The translations under genes were made by a program, and so were the position numbers. The notes below the pieces were generated by a model, which was not told the DNA's origin, searched no databases, and saw only the letters and a program-made list of their open reading frames with translations. This document shows, piece after piece, positions 24,031 to 32,495 of a stretch of 64,000 nt of DNA. The stretch comes from Ruminococcus sp. (lineage in GTDB: Bacteria; Bacillota_A; Clostridia; Oscillospirales; Ruminococcaceae), in the NCBI GenBank assembly GCA_017480485.1, contig JAFVAN010000041.1, forward strand, positions 8,919-72,918, read 5' to 3'. Each line of letters opens with the position of its first letter. Position 1 is the first letter of the stretch.

Positions 24031-24660
24031 GTGAGCGACGGAGCTAACGGGAAGAAGAGCGTTTTCCATTCCCAGAATGCAGTGAATATAACAGCCATAT
24101 TCGGCATTGCCGCCTTTTGCGTGGTGGTGGTGATACTGCTGGCCAAGGGGCTCTTTGCCAGCAATACTGCCGAGGTGCCCGAGGGCATCAATACCGCCAC
24201 CGTCTCCTCGACGACCCCCGCCGAGACCACCGAGGCCCCCGCAGAGAGCGAGGCCGAGGCCCAGAGCACAGAGACTACCTCTGCACCCGCTGCCACCTCA
24301 GCGGCAGCACCCGCAGAGCCCGAGAAGGCCTATATCACTAACTACGTCCAGTTGCTGGAGGAGCCCGCAGAGGACGCCGCACATATAATCTGTATGTCCC
24401 CGAACATCGAGGTGACGGTGCTGGAGCGCCGCGACGACGGCTATGTAAAGCTCACCTTCCTCAACGGCGACGGCACCACCTGCACGGGCTATGTCCTCTC
24501 GACCTTCCTCAAAGCCAGCCGCGATGAGGTGGTGACAGAGGCCCCCGAGGAGACCGAGGTGCCTGCCGATGCAGAGACAGAGGCACCCGCAGAGACAGAA
24601 GCCCCAGTCTGGACCGAGGCCCCCACAGAGCCCGAGACCTGGGACGGGGCAGAGCAATAA
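24031..24660 (+). CDS. Membrane-anchored protein with extracytoplasmic SH3-like domain
   Basis: 209 residues from GTG 24031, preceded by GGGAGGT. A short basic N-terminus leads into a membrane segment (about 20-42, ITAIFGIAAFCVVVVILLAK). An Ala/Thr/Glu-rich linker (45-95) follows, then one bacterial SH3-like module (AYITNYVQLLEEPAEDAAHI ... GYVLSTFLKAS). The last 35 residues are again Pro/Glu/Thr-rich. SH3_3-type modules often bind peptidoglycan. The role is unknown beyond a likely cell-wall-facing position. Confidence 0.7.
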   Translation: MSDGANGKKSVFHSQNAVNITAIFGIAAFCVVVVILLAKGLFASNTAEVPEGINTATVSSTTPAETTEAPAESEAEAQSTETTSAPAATSAAAPAEPEKAYITNYVQLLEEPAEDAAHIICMSPNIEVTVLERRDDGYVKLTFLNGDGTTCTGYVLSTFLKASRDEVVTEAPEETEVPADAETEAPAETEAPVWTEAPTEPETWDGAEQ

Positions 24661-24710
24661 GGCAATACGCAAAGGACGGCTAAGCCGCGAAAAACTTTTT
24701 ATGATTTCCG

Positions 24711-24783
24711 CAGAAGCAAGAACGCTGCGCTTTCAGAAGCAAGATGCAAGATAGGGTGCGCCTTCTCTTGCCTCTTGCTTCTA
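24711..24783. repeat. GAAGCAAGA dispersed palindromic repeat, copy 1
   Basis: Contains AGAAGCAAGAACGCTGCGCT, AGAAGCAAGATGCAAGA, GGTGCGCC and the closing TCTTGCCTCTTGCTTCT. Same family as 25519, 28342, 36270, 38315 and 47025. Confidence 0.75.
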
Positions 24784-24818
24784 ATTTCTTGTTGTCTATT
24801 TTGAACGGAGGTGAAAGC

Positions 24819-25523
24819 ATGAGCCGCCAGCGAAAAACCATGATACTCGAAAACGGTCGGGAGCTTGAATACATCTTGGACCGTGGGAAGAGGAAGAATA
24901 TCTATATCGCGGTGAAGGACGGCGAGGTGCTGCTGCGCATACCATATTACGCCGACGCCGCCGCGGGCGAGCGCTTCCTGCGGGAGAAGAGCGGCTGGGT
25001 GCTGCAAAGTCTGCAAAAGCGGGAAAAAGCCTCCGCCCCCGAAGAGTATCACGAGGGGCTTATGTTCTCCATGGGGGGCGAGAGCTTTACCGTCACCGCT
25101 GTGGAGGTCGGGCGCCACTTCCCGCCCCGCTTTGTGGAGGGCAGGCTGGAGATCGCCGTCAACAGCCGAGCAGGGGCCGAAAAGGACCGCGCCGCCTATA
25201 TCGACGCTCAGGCCCGAAAGGCCGTTGCCGCCCGCACCAAAGAGCTTGTGGCCGAGGCCTTCGAGAGGCTCTCTCCCCTGCTGGGGCTGTGGCCGAAAAA
25301 GGTCACCATCAAAAAAATGACCGCCAGCTGGGGCCGCTGCTCCTCCACAGGGAATATCTCCATCAACAGCGCCATCGTGTTTTTTGACCGTGAGTGCATA
25401 GACTATGTGGTGGCCCACGAGCTCTGCCACCTGCGCCACATGGACCACAGCCCCGCCTTCTGGGCGCTGGTCTCCACCGTCTGCCCCGAGTGGAAGCGCA
25501 TCCGCGCGAAGCTGCGCCTCTAG
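24819..25523 (+). CDS. YgjP-type zinc metallopeptidase-like protein (DUF45/M48-like)
   Basis: 234 residues from ATG 24819 with ribosome site GGAGGTG. The fold of the YgjP/WLM family is recognisable: N-terminal beta-rich half (ILDRGKRKNIYIAVKDGEVL, LRIPYYADA), then MTASWGRCSSTGNISINS and the zinc motif AHELCHLRHMDHSPAFW with HExxH and a third His. Related proteins act on DNA-repair or SUMO-like pathways in eukaryotes; the bacterial role is open. No signal peptide. The gene lies between two copies of a dispersed repeat. Confidence 0.88.
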   Translation: MSRQRKTMILENGRELEYILDRGKRKNIYIAVKDGEVLLRIPYYADAAAGERFLREKSGWVLQSLQKREKASAPEEYHEGLMFSMGGESFTVTAVEVGRHFPPRFVEGRLEIAVNSRAGAEKDRAAYIDAQARKAVAARTKELVAEAFERLSPLLGLWPKKVTIKKMTASWGRCSSTGNISINSAIVFFDRECIDYVVAHELCHLRHMDHSPAFWALVSTVCPEWKRIRAKLRL

Positions 25524-25624
25524 AGGCAAGATAATTAGAAGCAAGAGGCAAGACAAGGTGCGCCTGCGGCGCAGATTTTTCCGCTACGCGGTTTTTTTCT
25601 TGCTTCTGGTCATCTTGCCTCTAG
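25519..25624. repeat. GAAGCAAGA dispersed palindromic repeat, copy 2
   Basis: Starts CTCTAGAGGCAAGATAATTA and ends CATCTTGCCTCTAG, arms complementary; inside are GCGCCTGCGGCGC and CCGCTACGCGG hairpins. Confidence 0.8.
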
Positions 25625-25717
25625 TGGCCTACTGTAACTTTTTTATAAAATTTTCTTTTGCACCCGCTAAATTAGTGACATTTATAATGAATTAGTGATT
25701 ATGTACAATCCGAGCGA

Positions 25718-25841
25718 TTGACATTTGAGCAGAATTACTATATAATTAGTATCGGGTACAACTATGCGCACCCGTCATTGAGTGAATAATTAAACCTATT
25801 CACAGAAAAAAGTTGAAAAGCTTTTCGGAATAGTGTATAAT
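25718..25841 (+). promoter_or_regulatory. Two tandem promoters of glycogen phosphorylase
   Basis: P1: TTGACA (25718-25723), 17 bp, TATAAT (25741-25746). P2: TTGAAA (25813-25818), 17 bp, TATAAT (25836-25841). The start codon is at 25925. Confidence 0.8.
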
Positions 25842-25924
25842 TATATGGATATATGCCTTTCGGCAGGGGCTCAAAAAGGGCGCCGTGTCCGAACAGGCTG
25901 ATAAAATAGGAGGGAAATATTTAT

Positions 25925-28342
25925 ATGGCAAGGCCCAGAAAAGCAGCAGAAGCAACCATTACCAAACAAGAGCTCAAGGAGCAGTTCCTTGACATTCTGC
26001 ACAGCGATTTCCAGACTACGCCCGAGGAGGCTTCCGACCAGCAGGTCTATGAGGCCCTCACAAAGATCGTTGTAAGGATAATGAAGGCGAAGAGACGCCA
26101 CTTCACCGTAAAGACCCACTCGGCAGGAAACAAGAAGGTGTTCTACCTCTCTATGGAGTTCCTTATGGGACGTTCGCTCAAGACCAGCCTGTACAACCTT
26201 GAGATGATCGACCAGGCAACAGCCGTCCTCAAAGAGTTCGGCATCTCGATCAACGGCATCTATGAGTGCGAGCCCGACGCAGGCCTCGGCAACGGCGGCC
26301 TTGGAAGACTGGCTGCCTGCTATCTGGACGGTCTGGCAGCGGACGGCTACCACGCTACAGGCTTCTCCATCTGCTATGAGTACGGCATCTTCAAGCAGAA
26401 GCTGGACGAGGGCTGGCAGACCGAGCTGCCCGATAACTGGCTGCCCGGCGGCTCCGCTTGGCTCGTTCCCGTTCCCAGCAAGGCCATCGAGGTCCGCTTC
26501 GACGGCGAGCTGAAGGAGGACTGGGACAACCAGTACCATCTGGTAACACACGAGAACTACACCTCTGTTCTCGCCGTTCCCTACGATATGTTCGTTTCGG
26601 GCTACGGCAGCGAGGCTGTTTCAAAGCTCCGCCTCTGGAAGGCCGAGGTGCCCTCCTTCGATATGAATATGTTCAACAAGGGCGACTACTCCAAGGCTCT
26701 GGGCCAGAACATCATGTCTCAGGCCATCACCAAGGTGCTCTACCCCAACGACAACCACGCCGAGGGCAAGAGCCTCAGACTCAGGCAGCAGTATTTCCTC
26801 TGCGCCGCCTCCATCGGTGATATCGTAAACCAGCACATGAGCGTTTACGGCACCCTTGACAACCTGCACGAGAAGGTAGCCATCCACATCAACGACACTC
26901 ATCCCACCCTCGCTATCCCCGAGCTGATGAGGATAATGCTGGACGACTGCGGCTACAGCTGGGACAAGGCTTGGGATATAGTTACCAAGACCTTTGCCTA
27001 CACCAACCACACCGTTATGCCCGAGGCGCTGGAGAAGTGGGACTGCAACCTCTTGAAGAGCGTTACCCCGAGAATTTTCTCCATCATCGTTGAGATCAAC
27101 GAAAGATACTGCCGCCAGCTCTGGGAGAAGTACGGCGACCACGACAAGGTCACCAGAATGTCTATCATCGAGAACAACAAGGTTAAGATGGCCACCCTCT
27201 GCGTTCACGCCTGCCACCATGTAAACGGCGTTGCAAAGATCCACTCCGAGATCATCAAGCGCGAGACCTTCCGTGACGAGTACGACTACACCCCCCAGAA
27301 GTTCACAAACGTTACCAACGGCATCGCCTACAGGCGCTGGCTCTACCAGTCCAACGAGGGCCTTACTAACCTGCTCAACGACAAGATCGGCACAGGCTGG
27401 CTCAGAGATGCCTCCAAGCTTGCAAAGCTCAATGACTTCTCCGAGGACAAGGAGGTCCTGGAGCAGCTGGCAGCCATCAAGAACGAGAACAAGAAGAGCT
27501 TCGCCAAGTACGTCAAGAACCAGTACGGCGTTGTGCTCAACACCGACTCGATCTTTGACGTTCAGGTAAAGAGACTGCACGAGTACAAGAGACAGCAGCT
27601 CAACGCCCTGAACATCATTGCCCAGTACAACTACCTCAAGCAGAACCCCGACGCCGACTTTGTTCCCAAGACCTATATCTTTGCCGCCAAGGCAGCCCCC
27701 GGCTACTACATGGCAAAGCAGATAATCAAGCTCATCTGGAACATCTCTCAGGAGCTGAGGCGCGACAAGAAGCTTTCCGAAAAGCTCAACGTCATCTTCC
27801 TTGAGGACTACTGCGTATCCCTCTCCGAGAAGCTGATGCCCGCCGCCGAGATCTCCGAGCAGATCTCCCTTGCAGGCACCGAGGCCTCAGGCACAGGCAA
27901 CATGAAGCTGATGATAAACGGCGCCGTTACCCTTGGCACCATGGACGGCGCGAACGTTGAGATCCACGAGCAGGTGGGCGACTCCAACATCATCATCTTC
28001 GGCATGAATGTTGACGAGGTGAACGCCGCCAAGCCTAACTACAGGCCCATCGACGTTTACAACTCCAACACCATCATCCGCGACGCTGTTGACACCCTGA
28101 CCCGCGGCATCAACGGCGAGCAGTTCACCGAGATCGCCAACTCCCTCAAGACTCAGGATCCTTACATGGCTCTGGCCGACTTCACCTCCTACCAGCAGGC
28201 TCAGGCCTACGCCTCCGAGTGCTACAGAGACACGATGAAGTGGCAGAAGATGTCCCTTGCGAACATCGCAAATGCAGGCATCTTCTCGGCAGACCGCTCT
28301 GTCGAGGACTACGCCCGCGATATCTGGCACCTGACCAAGTAA
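25925..28342 (+). CDS. glgP: Glycogen/starch phosphorylase
   Basis: 805 residues, the usual length of family GT35. It splits alpha-1,4-glucan ends with phosphate to give glucose-1-phosphate. Visible signatures: LSMEFLMGRSL, EPDAGLGNGGLGRLAACYLD, VKRLHEYKRQQLN and the pyridoxal-phosphate box EASGTGNMKLMINGAVTLGT, whose lysine binds the cofactor. An extra 40-residue N-terminus rich in Lys precedes the conserved core. ATG 25925 follows AGGAGGG. Cytosolic, single-gene unit with two consensus promoters. With the GH13 enzyme it forms the intracellular alpha-glucan breakdown set of this window. Codon use suggests high expression. Confidence 0.97.
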   Translation: MARPRKAAEATITKQELKEQFLDILHSDFQTTPEEASDQQVYEALTKIVVRIMKAKRRHFTVKTHSAGNKKVFYLSMEFLMGRSLKTSLYNLEMIDQATAVLKEFGISINGIYECEPDAGLGNGGLGRLAACYLDGLAADGYHATGFSICYEYGIFKQKLDEGWQTELPDNWLPGGSAWLVPVPSKAIEVRFDGELKEDWDNQYHLVTHENYTSVLAVPYDMFVSGYGSEAVSKLRLWKAEVPSFDMNMFNKGDYSKALGQNIMSQAITKVLYPNDNHAEGKSLRLRQQYFLCAASIGDIVNQHMSVYGTLDNLHEKVAIHINDTHPTLAIPELMRIMLDDCGYSWDKAWDIVTKTFAYTNHTVMPEALEKWDCNLLKSVTPRIFSIIVEINERYCRQLWEKYGDHDKVTRMSIIENNKVKMATLCVHACHHVNGVAKIHSEIIKRETFRDEYDYTPQKFTNVTNGIAYRRWLYQSNEGLTNLLNDKIGTGWLRDASKLAKLNDFSEDKEVLEQLAAIKNENKKSFAKYVKNQYGVVLNTDSIFDVQVKRLHEYKRQQLNALNIIAQYNYLKQNPDADFVPKTYIFAAKAAPGYYMAKQIIKLIWNISQELRRDKKLSEKLNVIFLEDYCVSLSEKLMPAAEISEQISLAGTEASGTGNMKLMINGAVTLGTMDGANVEIHEQVGDSNIIIFGMNVDEVNAAKPNYRPIDVYNSNTIIRDAVDTLTRGINGEQFTEIANSLKTQDPYMALADFTSYQQAQAYASECYRDTMKWQKMSLANIANAGIFSADRSVEDYARDIWHLTK

Positions 28343-28374
28343 GAGGCAAGAGTTTAGAAGCAAGAGGCAAGAAT
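28342..28374. repeat. GAAGCAAGA dispersed repeat, short copy 3
   Basis: AGAGGCAAGAGTTTAGAAGC followed by AAGAGGCAAGAATG, only one arm of the full element; it abuts the glgP stop. Confidence 0.6.
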
Positions 28375-28382
28375 GTTTTTCC

Positions 28383-28413
28383 GTCCCCTGTCGTGCGGCA
28401 GGGGGCTTTTTTT
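28383..28413 (+). terminator. glgP terminator
   Basis: CCCCTG/CAGGGG stem with eight-base loop and TTTTTTT. Confidence 0.85.
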
Positions 28414-28440
28414 GTTGGGGGCTTTAGCACAAACATAATG

Positions 28441-28469
28441 CCCCCGAGCGCCTTTCAACGCTCGGGGGC
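28441..28469. terminator. Hairpin between glgP and the zinc-ribbon/SH3 gene
   Basis: CCCCCGAGCG/CGCTCGGGGG perfect 10-bp stem; on the minus strand it follows the SH3 gene stop at 28518. Confidence 0.5.
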
Positions 28470-28517
28470 AAAACTTCATTATAGCTATCCGCTTTTGGGG
28501 AAGGGCATCTTTTTGTC

Positions 28518-30245
28518 TTATCTCAGCTCCGTTCCGCCCCACTCGACGACGGTGAAGCCGCGGCGCTCAAAGCGCTCGAGCTGCTGGGGAGCGACGTCCA
28601 CGGGAGCATCGAGAGGCTTGAATACCATGAACACCCTCAGCAGGCTGTCGGGCTCGGGAGAGATCGAGAGCTTGGCGCTGTCGGTATAGGCGCTGCCTTG
28701 GAAGCTGATAAGGTTATACCTGTTCTGCTCCATCAGCGGAAGCCAGTAAACGATGAACTCGTTGCGCTCCTTCTCGTTGAGGCCCATGTATTCCAGCTTT
28801 TCCTTCAGGAAGGCCTCGGTGTCCTCGCCACGGACCACAAAGCCCTCGGAGAGGTCGTAGTGGGTGCCGTCGCTGCGGCTGTCCCAGAAGAGATACTCGT
28901 GGTGGGTGCCGTCCGCAAGGTTGGTCAGGGAGCCGTCGGGCTCTGCGATAACGTCCCAGCCGTGGCCGTAGCTGGGATAGGTGGTGCCGAGGACGCCGTT
29001 TTCAAGCTCCAGCTGCACCCTTACCTCGGTCTCCTCCTCGGGATAGAGGTAAATGACGGGCTTGGCCATGCCGCCCTCAAACTCGATGTACATTTTGTAC
29101 TCGGGGGTCTCGGTGTAGGTCATTACCCAGCCGTAGTTGCCGTTGTAGTAAACATATATCCACTGGGCGTCGTAGCTGTTGTAGCCCAGCTCCTCAAGCT
29201 CGGTGTTTATAGGGATGGTACCGAAGGAGGAATAGCTCTTCCCGGGGCCCGAGCGCAGGTTGAGCTTGTCAACAACGGTGTGGCAGTGATAGGGATACTC
29301 GTTGATGTATTCGGGCTGGACAACGCCGTCGGCCACAGGGGTGGTAGAAGGCGGCGTCGAGGAGATGTAGCTTGCAAGGCACCAGCCCTCGTAGCCGTTA
29401 TACTTGCAGTAGTACCACAGGTTCCCGCCGGAGTCGTAGCCGGAGCCCCAGACCTCCACCTTCTTGCCCTTGGGTATGCCCTCGCTGAAAACAAGAGCGG
29501 CGTCGGTGCTGGGAGTCTTGCGCATCCTCAGGTTCGACTGGATGGTGTTCACATAGCCGTCCATCATGTAGCCGTAGTCCGAGGGGAAGCTTGGGTCAAC
29601 GGGCGCGGGGGTAGTGGTTGTGGTCTTTTTGGTAGTGGTGGTAGTAGTTGTTGTTGTGGTAGGCTTCGGGGTAGTCGTTGTGGTGGTCGTTGTAGTGGTA
29701 GTAGTGGTCGTTGTAGTGGTCGTTGTCGTTGTCGCTTCGGTCTCGGTGACCTCGGGCTCTTCGGATTCGTCGGGGCTGTCGATGACCTCCTCGGCGGGAA
29801 TATCCGAGACATCGGTGCGGACGGTGCCGCCGCGTTCCTTCTTGCTGCTGTCATCGTCCTTCGAGTCCTTGTTGCCGAGGACGACGATGGCCATTATAAC
29901 TGCCACCACCGCCACCACCAGCGACGCCGCGATTATGGCGATGGGGATGACCTTGTTCGAGGCTGCAGCCTCGTGTCCGCCCTCCGGCTGCGCGGCAGCC
30001 TGTGAAACAGCAGTCTGGGGCCTCGGGGGCGTGTACTGCTGCTGGGGCTGGGGCTGATATTGTGGCTGCTGTGGCTGCTGCTGTGGCTGATACTGCTGCT
30101 GCGGCGGAGCTGGCGGTGTCGGCTGCTGAGGCTGCTGCTGGATAAAGCCCTGGTCGCCGCTGCCCGAGTTTCCTACCGTCGAGCCGCACTTGGGACAGAA
30201 CACCGTCCCGCTGCCGACCTGAGCGCCGCAATTTCTGCAAAACAT
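28518..30245 (-). CDS. Zinc-ribbon membrane protein with Thr-rich linker, two SH3 modules and a novel C-terminal domain
   Basis: 575 residues. Residues 1-25 form a zinc ribbon (MFCRNCGAQVGSGTVFCPKC). A Gln/Pro-rich cytosolic linker (35-85) leads to a membrane segment (about 100-122), then an acidic stretch and about 60 residues of almost pure threonine. Two SH3-like modules follow (NTIQSNLRMRKTPSTDAALV..., VVDKLNLRSGPGKSYSSF...). The last 190 residues begin AKPVIYLYPEEETEVRVQLE and end with AFLKEKLEYMGLNEKERNEF...; this domain is seen in other bacterial surface proteins but has no function I can name. The order cytosolic zinc ribbon, membrane, wall-binding head suggests a surface sensor or structural protein. 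The gene is monocistronic. Confidence 0.8.
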   Translation of the reverse strand: MFCRNCGAQVGSGTVFCPKCGSTVGNSGSGDQGFIQQQPQQPTPPAPPQQQYQPQQQPQQPQYQPQPQQQYTPPRPQTAVSQAAAQPEGGHEAAASNKVIPIAIIAASLVVAVVAVIMAIVVLGNKDSKDDDSSKKERGGTVRTDVSDIPAEEVIDSPDESEEPEVTETEATTTTTTTTTTTTTTTTTTTTTPKPTTTTTTTTTTKKTTTTTPAPVDPSFPSDYGYMMDGYVNTIQSNLRMRKTPSTDAALVFSEGIPKGKKVEVWGSGYDSGGNLWYYCKYNGYEGWCLASYISSTPPSTTPVADGVVQPEYINEYPYHCHTVVDKLNLRSGPGKSYSSFGTIPINTELEELGYNSYDAQWIYVYYNGNYGWVMTYTETPEYKMYIEFEGGMAKPVIYLYPEEETEVRVQLELENGVLGTTYPSYGHGWDVIAEPDGSLTNLADGTHHEYLFWDSRSDGTHYDLSEGFVVRGEDTEAFLKEKLEYMGLNEKERNEFIVYWLPLMEQNRYNLISFQGSAYTDSAKLSISPEPDSLLRVFMVFKPLDAPVDVAPQQLERFERRGFTVVEWGGTELR

Positions 30246-30328
30246 AGGCTGGTCCTCCTTCTTTCAGAGGTCAGAGGTGAGAGGTTAGAGGTTAGAAGTC
30301 TTTCTCTGACCTATTTGATATAACGCTT

Positions 30329-30362
30329 AAAAAAAGGCCGCCGCACAAACGACAGCCTTTTC
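30329..30362 (-). terminator. Terminator of the cyclophilin gene
   Basis: On the minus strand an imperfect stem AAAAGGCTGTCG...CGGCGGCCTT followed by TTTTTTT. Confidence 0.6.
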
Positions 30363-30371
30363 CAAAGCATT

Positions 30372-30842
30372 TTATTCGATGGTTACCTTCTTCATCACCT
30401 GAGGCTCCAGAGGCTTGTCGCCCCAGCCGACCTTGGTGGCCGCGATCTCGTCAACGGCATCCATGCCCTCGACTACCCTGCCGAAGGCGGCATACTGGCC
30501 GTCAAGATGGGGTGCGTCCTCGTGGACGATGAAGAACTGAGAGCTGGCAGAGTTGGGGTCCATTGCCCTTGCCATGGAAACAACGCCCCGCTCGTGCTTG
30601 ATGGGGTTGGCAACGCCGTTGGCAAGGAACTCGCCCTTTATCTTCTCCTTGGCGCCGCCCATGCCTGTGCCCTGGGGGTCGCCGCCCTGGATCATAAAGC
30701 CCTCGATTACTCTGTGGAAGATCAGGCCGTCATAAAAGCCCTGTCCCACCAGCTTTTCAAAATTAGCAACTGTTATCGGAGCGGCCTCGGGATAAAGCTC
30801 TATCTTTATCTTCTTGCCGTTCTCCATCTCAATAACTACCAT
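30372..30842 (-). CDS. Peptidyl-prolyl cis-trans isomerase, cyclophilin type
   Basis: 156 residues, the length of minimal bacterial cyclophilins. It isomerises Xaa-Pro bonds in proteins. The family core is visible: FEKLVGQGFYDGLIFHRVIE, FMIQGGDPQGTGMGG, RGVVSMARAMDPNSASSQFF and DGQYAAFGRVVEGMDAV. No signal peptide, so cytosolic. It follows the unknown gene at 30865 by 22 bp in the same direction and is probably cotranscribed with it and with 31423. Confidence 0.95.
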   Translation of the reverse strand: MVVIEMENGKKIKIELYPEAAPITVANFEKLVGQGFYDGLIFHRVIEGFMIQGGDPQGTGMGGAKEKIKGEFLANGVANPIKHERGVVSMARAMDPNSASSQFFIVHEDAPHLDGQYAAFGRVVEGMDAVDEIAATKVGWGDKPLEPQVMKKVTIE

Positions 30843-30864
30843 TGTATTGTTCTCCTTTCGGCGG

Positions 30865-31389
30865 TCAGTCCTTGGTCTTGGGAAGTCTGCCCTGCTCGTT
30901 GAATCTCATAAGCTCGGCAAAATACTCGGCCTCGGGAGAGGGCTTCTTTCTTGCAAGCTTGTTCTCCTTCACCGTGCTGTCGCAGATGATATATTCCTTC
31001 TCGCCGTCCTTAACGATGCAGTAGAGCCTGTCACAAACGGCAAACTCGTCGTCCTCGTCGTAAAGGTTCTTGTCAAAGCAGCAGAAGATATCGTGAGCGA
31101 TGATGGAAGCGAGCTTCATGGTGATATCGTACTGGCTGTGATTGGCAGCCTTCATCTTATTGATATCCTCCTCGAAGAAGTCCAGCACGGGCACGCCGTT
31201 GACCTCCATCCTCTTGTAGATCCTGGCAAGGCATCTGGCGGCGTCCTCTTCGGTAAGGCGCTCGAGCCTTGCGTTCTTGAACTCAAGTATAAAGGGCTCG
31301 AGGGTGGAGAAGAAGATCTTCTCATACTGGAACGGCTTTCCTTTGTCTGCATAGCTGATTATCGGGTTCTCTGTGTTAATAATGATCAC
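30865..31389 (-). CDS. Uncharacterised protein upstream of the cyclophilin gene
   Basis: 174 residues, acidic, soluble, mixed alpha/beta. I do not recognise the family. The N-terminus (MIIINTENPIISYADKGKPF) and the stretch YCIVKDGEKEYIICDSTVKE look like a small nucleotide- or ligand-binding fold, but no motif supports a function. Its place between a second unknown gene (33 bp upstream) and a cyclophilin gene (22 bp downstream) suggests one operon. ATG 31389 is the only plausible start. Confidence 0.6.
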   Translation of the reverse strand: MIIINTENPIISYADKGKPFQYEKIFFSTLEPFILEFKNARLERLTEEDAARCLARIYKRMEVNGVPVLDFFEEDINKMKAANHSQYDITMKLASIIAHDIFCCFDKNLYDEDDEFAVCDRLYCIVKDGEKEYIICDSTVKENKLARKKPSPEAEYFAELMRFNEQGRLPKTKD

Positions 31390-31422
31390 TGTGTTAGCGC
31401 CAACTTTCTGTTTTTATTCTGC

Positions 31423-32172
31423 TTATTTATGTCTGTCTCCGTACTGCTTCATGAACTCTTCCTTTTTCTTTGCAAGGTAAGCCTCGGAAACAGCCTCGAT
31501 GTCGTCGTCATCGCTTGGGGGCACGCGGGTGTCCAGCTGGTTGTGGATGTAATCCTCAACGCCCCTCATGTCCTTGGCGGAAACGGACTCGATGTTCTTA
31601 TACTCCCTGTCCTGTGTGACGTCCTTGGCAACGCCCAGCTGCGAGAGCTTTCGGTCCACCTCGGCCTGACCGACGTGCTCGATATCAAGGTCCATAGCGT
31701 CCCTCGCCTTGGCGCGGGCCTCGACCTCGTCCACCATGGCGGTTATCTTCTGCTCAACGCCCTGCGCGTTGGCAGAGTCGATGTTCTTGTTCTCGTGAGC
31801 CGCCAGAAAGCGCTGATGCTCGATCTGGTACTGGACCTCGAACTCGTCCTGTGCAGCATTTACCTCCCCCTGACGAACAGGGTCGGTGTCATAGTCCGCA
31901 GGGGTGAGGACGGGCTTGTTCTTCTGGGCCTCCAGCTCCTTTTCAAGCTGGGCCATCTTTTTCTTTATGGTCTCGGGATCAATGGCAGCGGGGCCCACGG
32001 TCTCGGGCTTTGCCTGATCGTACTTAGACTCCTTGACAAAGACAGTCTCGCCGCTCTGGGCGGGGGCCTTTTTAACAGGCGCTCCCCAGATATCGTCGGC
32101 ATTCACCGCAGGCTTTGCGGCGGGGGCTCCTGTTGTGTCCTCAGTTCGCTTTTTATGTCCAAATAATGCCAT
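31423..32172 (-). CDS. Uncharacterised coiled-coil, highly charged protein
   Basis: 249 residues, no signal peptide or membrane segment. The N-terminus MALFGHKKRTEDTTGAPA is followed by a low-complexity region, then charged helices (ETIKKKMAQLEKELEAQKNK; FEVQYQIEHQRFLAAHENKN; GVEQKITAMVDEVEARAKAR) likely to form coiled coils. The family is unknown to me. It is the first gene of a three-gene run with the unknown gene at 30865 and cyclophilin. It is divergent from the J-like membrane protein gene across 323 bp, an arrangement that could reflect a shared role. Confidence 0.6.
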   Translation of the reverse strand: MALFGHKKRTEDTTGAPAAKPAVNADDIWGAPVKKAPAQSGETVFVKESKYDQAKPETVGPAAIDPETIKKKMAQLEKELEAQKNKPVLTPADYDTDPVRQGEVNAAQDEFEVQYQIEHQRFLAAHENKNIDSANAQGVEQKITAMVDEVEARAKARDAMDLDIEHVGQAEVDRKLSQLGVAKDVTQDREYKNIESVSAKDMRGVEDYIHNQLDTRVPPSDDDDIEAVSEAYLAKKKEEFMKQYGDRHK

Positions 32173-32261
32173 AAAAAGTTCCTCCTTAATTATTAAGTAT
32201 TCTATATTTCAGCTATCAAAAGCGCGTCGGTGGCTTTATGATGACACAATATATTTATTAC

Positions 32262-32290
32262 ATTATACACTATTTTCACCAAAAATGCAA
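32262..32290 (-). promoter_or_regulatory. Promoter of the unknown-unknown-cyclophilin run
   Basis: Minus strand TTGCAT (32285-32290), 17-bp spacer, TATAAT (32262-32267). Nothing else could be assigned with confidence in the 32173-32495 gap, which must also hold the rightward promoter. Confidence 0.7.
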
Positions 32291-32495
32291 TAAGTTTTAC
32301 ACATTTTTTTGAAAAACATTACCTTTCAAATTTGTGGACTTTTTGTAAAGTTCATAAAATATACATATAATATGGATTTTGTGTTAACATATTGAGGGCT
32401 TGTGTCTGATATAATGATTAAAGTATTATATTCTGTTATTACGACTTTATTTAATCAAAACAATTAACAAATACACATTTTAAGGAGGAATAACG

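Noticed and set aside
26621..27580. 319-codon open frame opposite glgP
   Set aside because: Shadow of glycogen phosphorylase, no independent support.
29614..29740. Simple-sequence repeat as a phase-variable element
   Set aside because: The GTAGTGGTNGTTGT runs encode a Thr-rich linker with mixed codons and stay in frame; no slippage-prone mononucleotide or short uniform unit is seen.
28698..30005. 435-codon open frame opposite the SH3/zinc-ribbon gene
   Set aside because: Its Val/Gly-rich content arises from the complementary threonine repeats.
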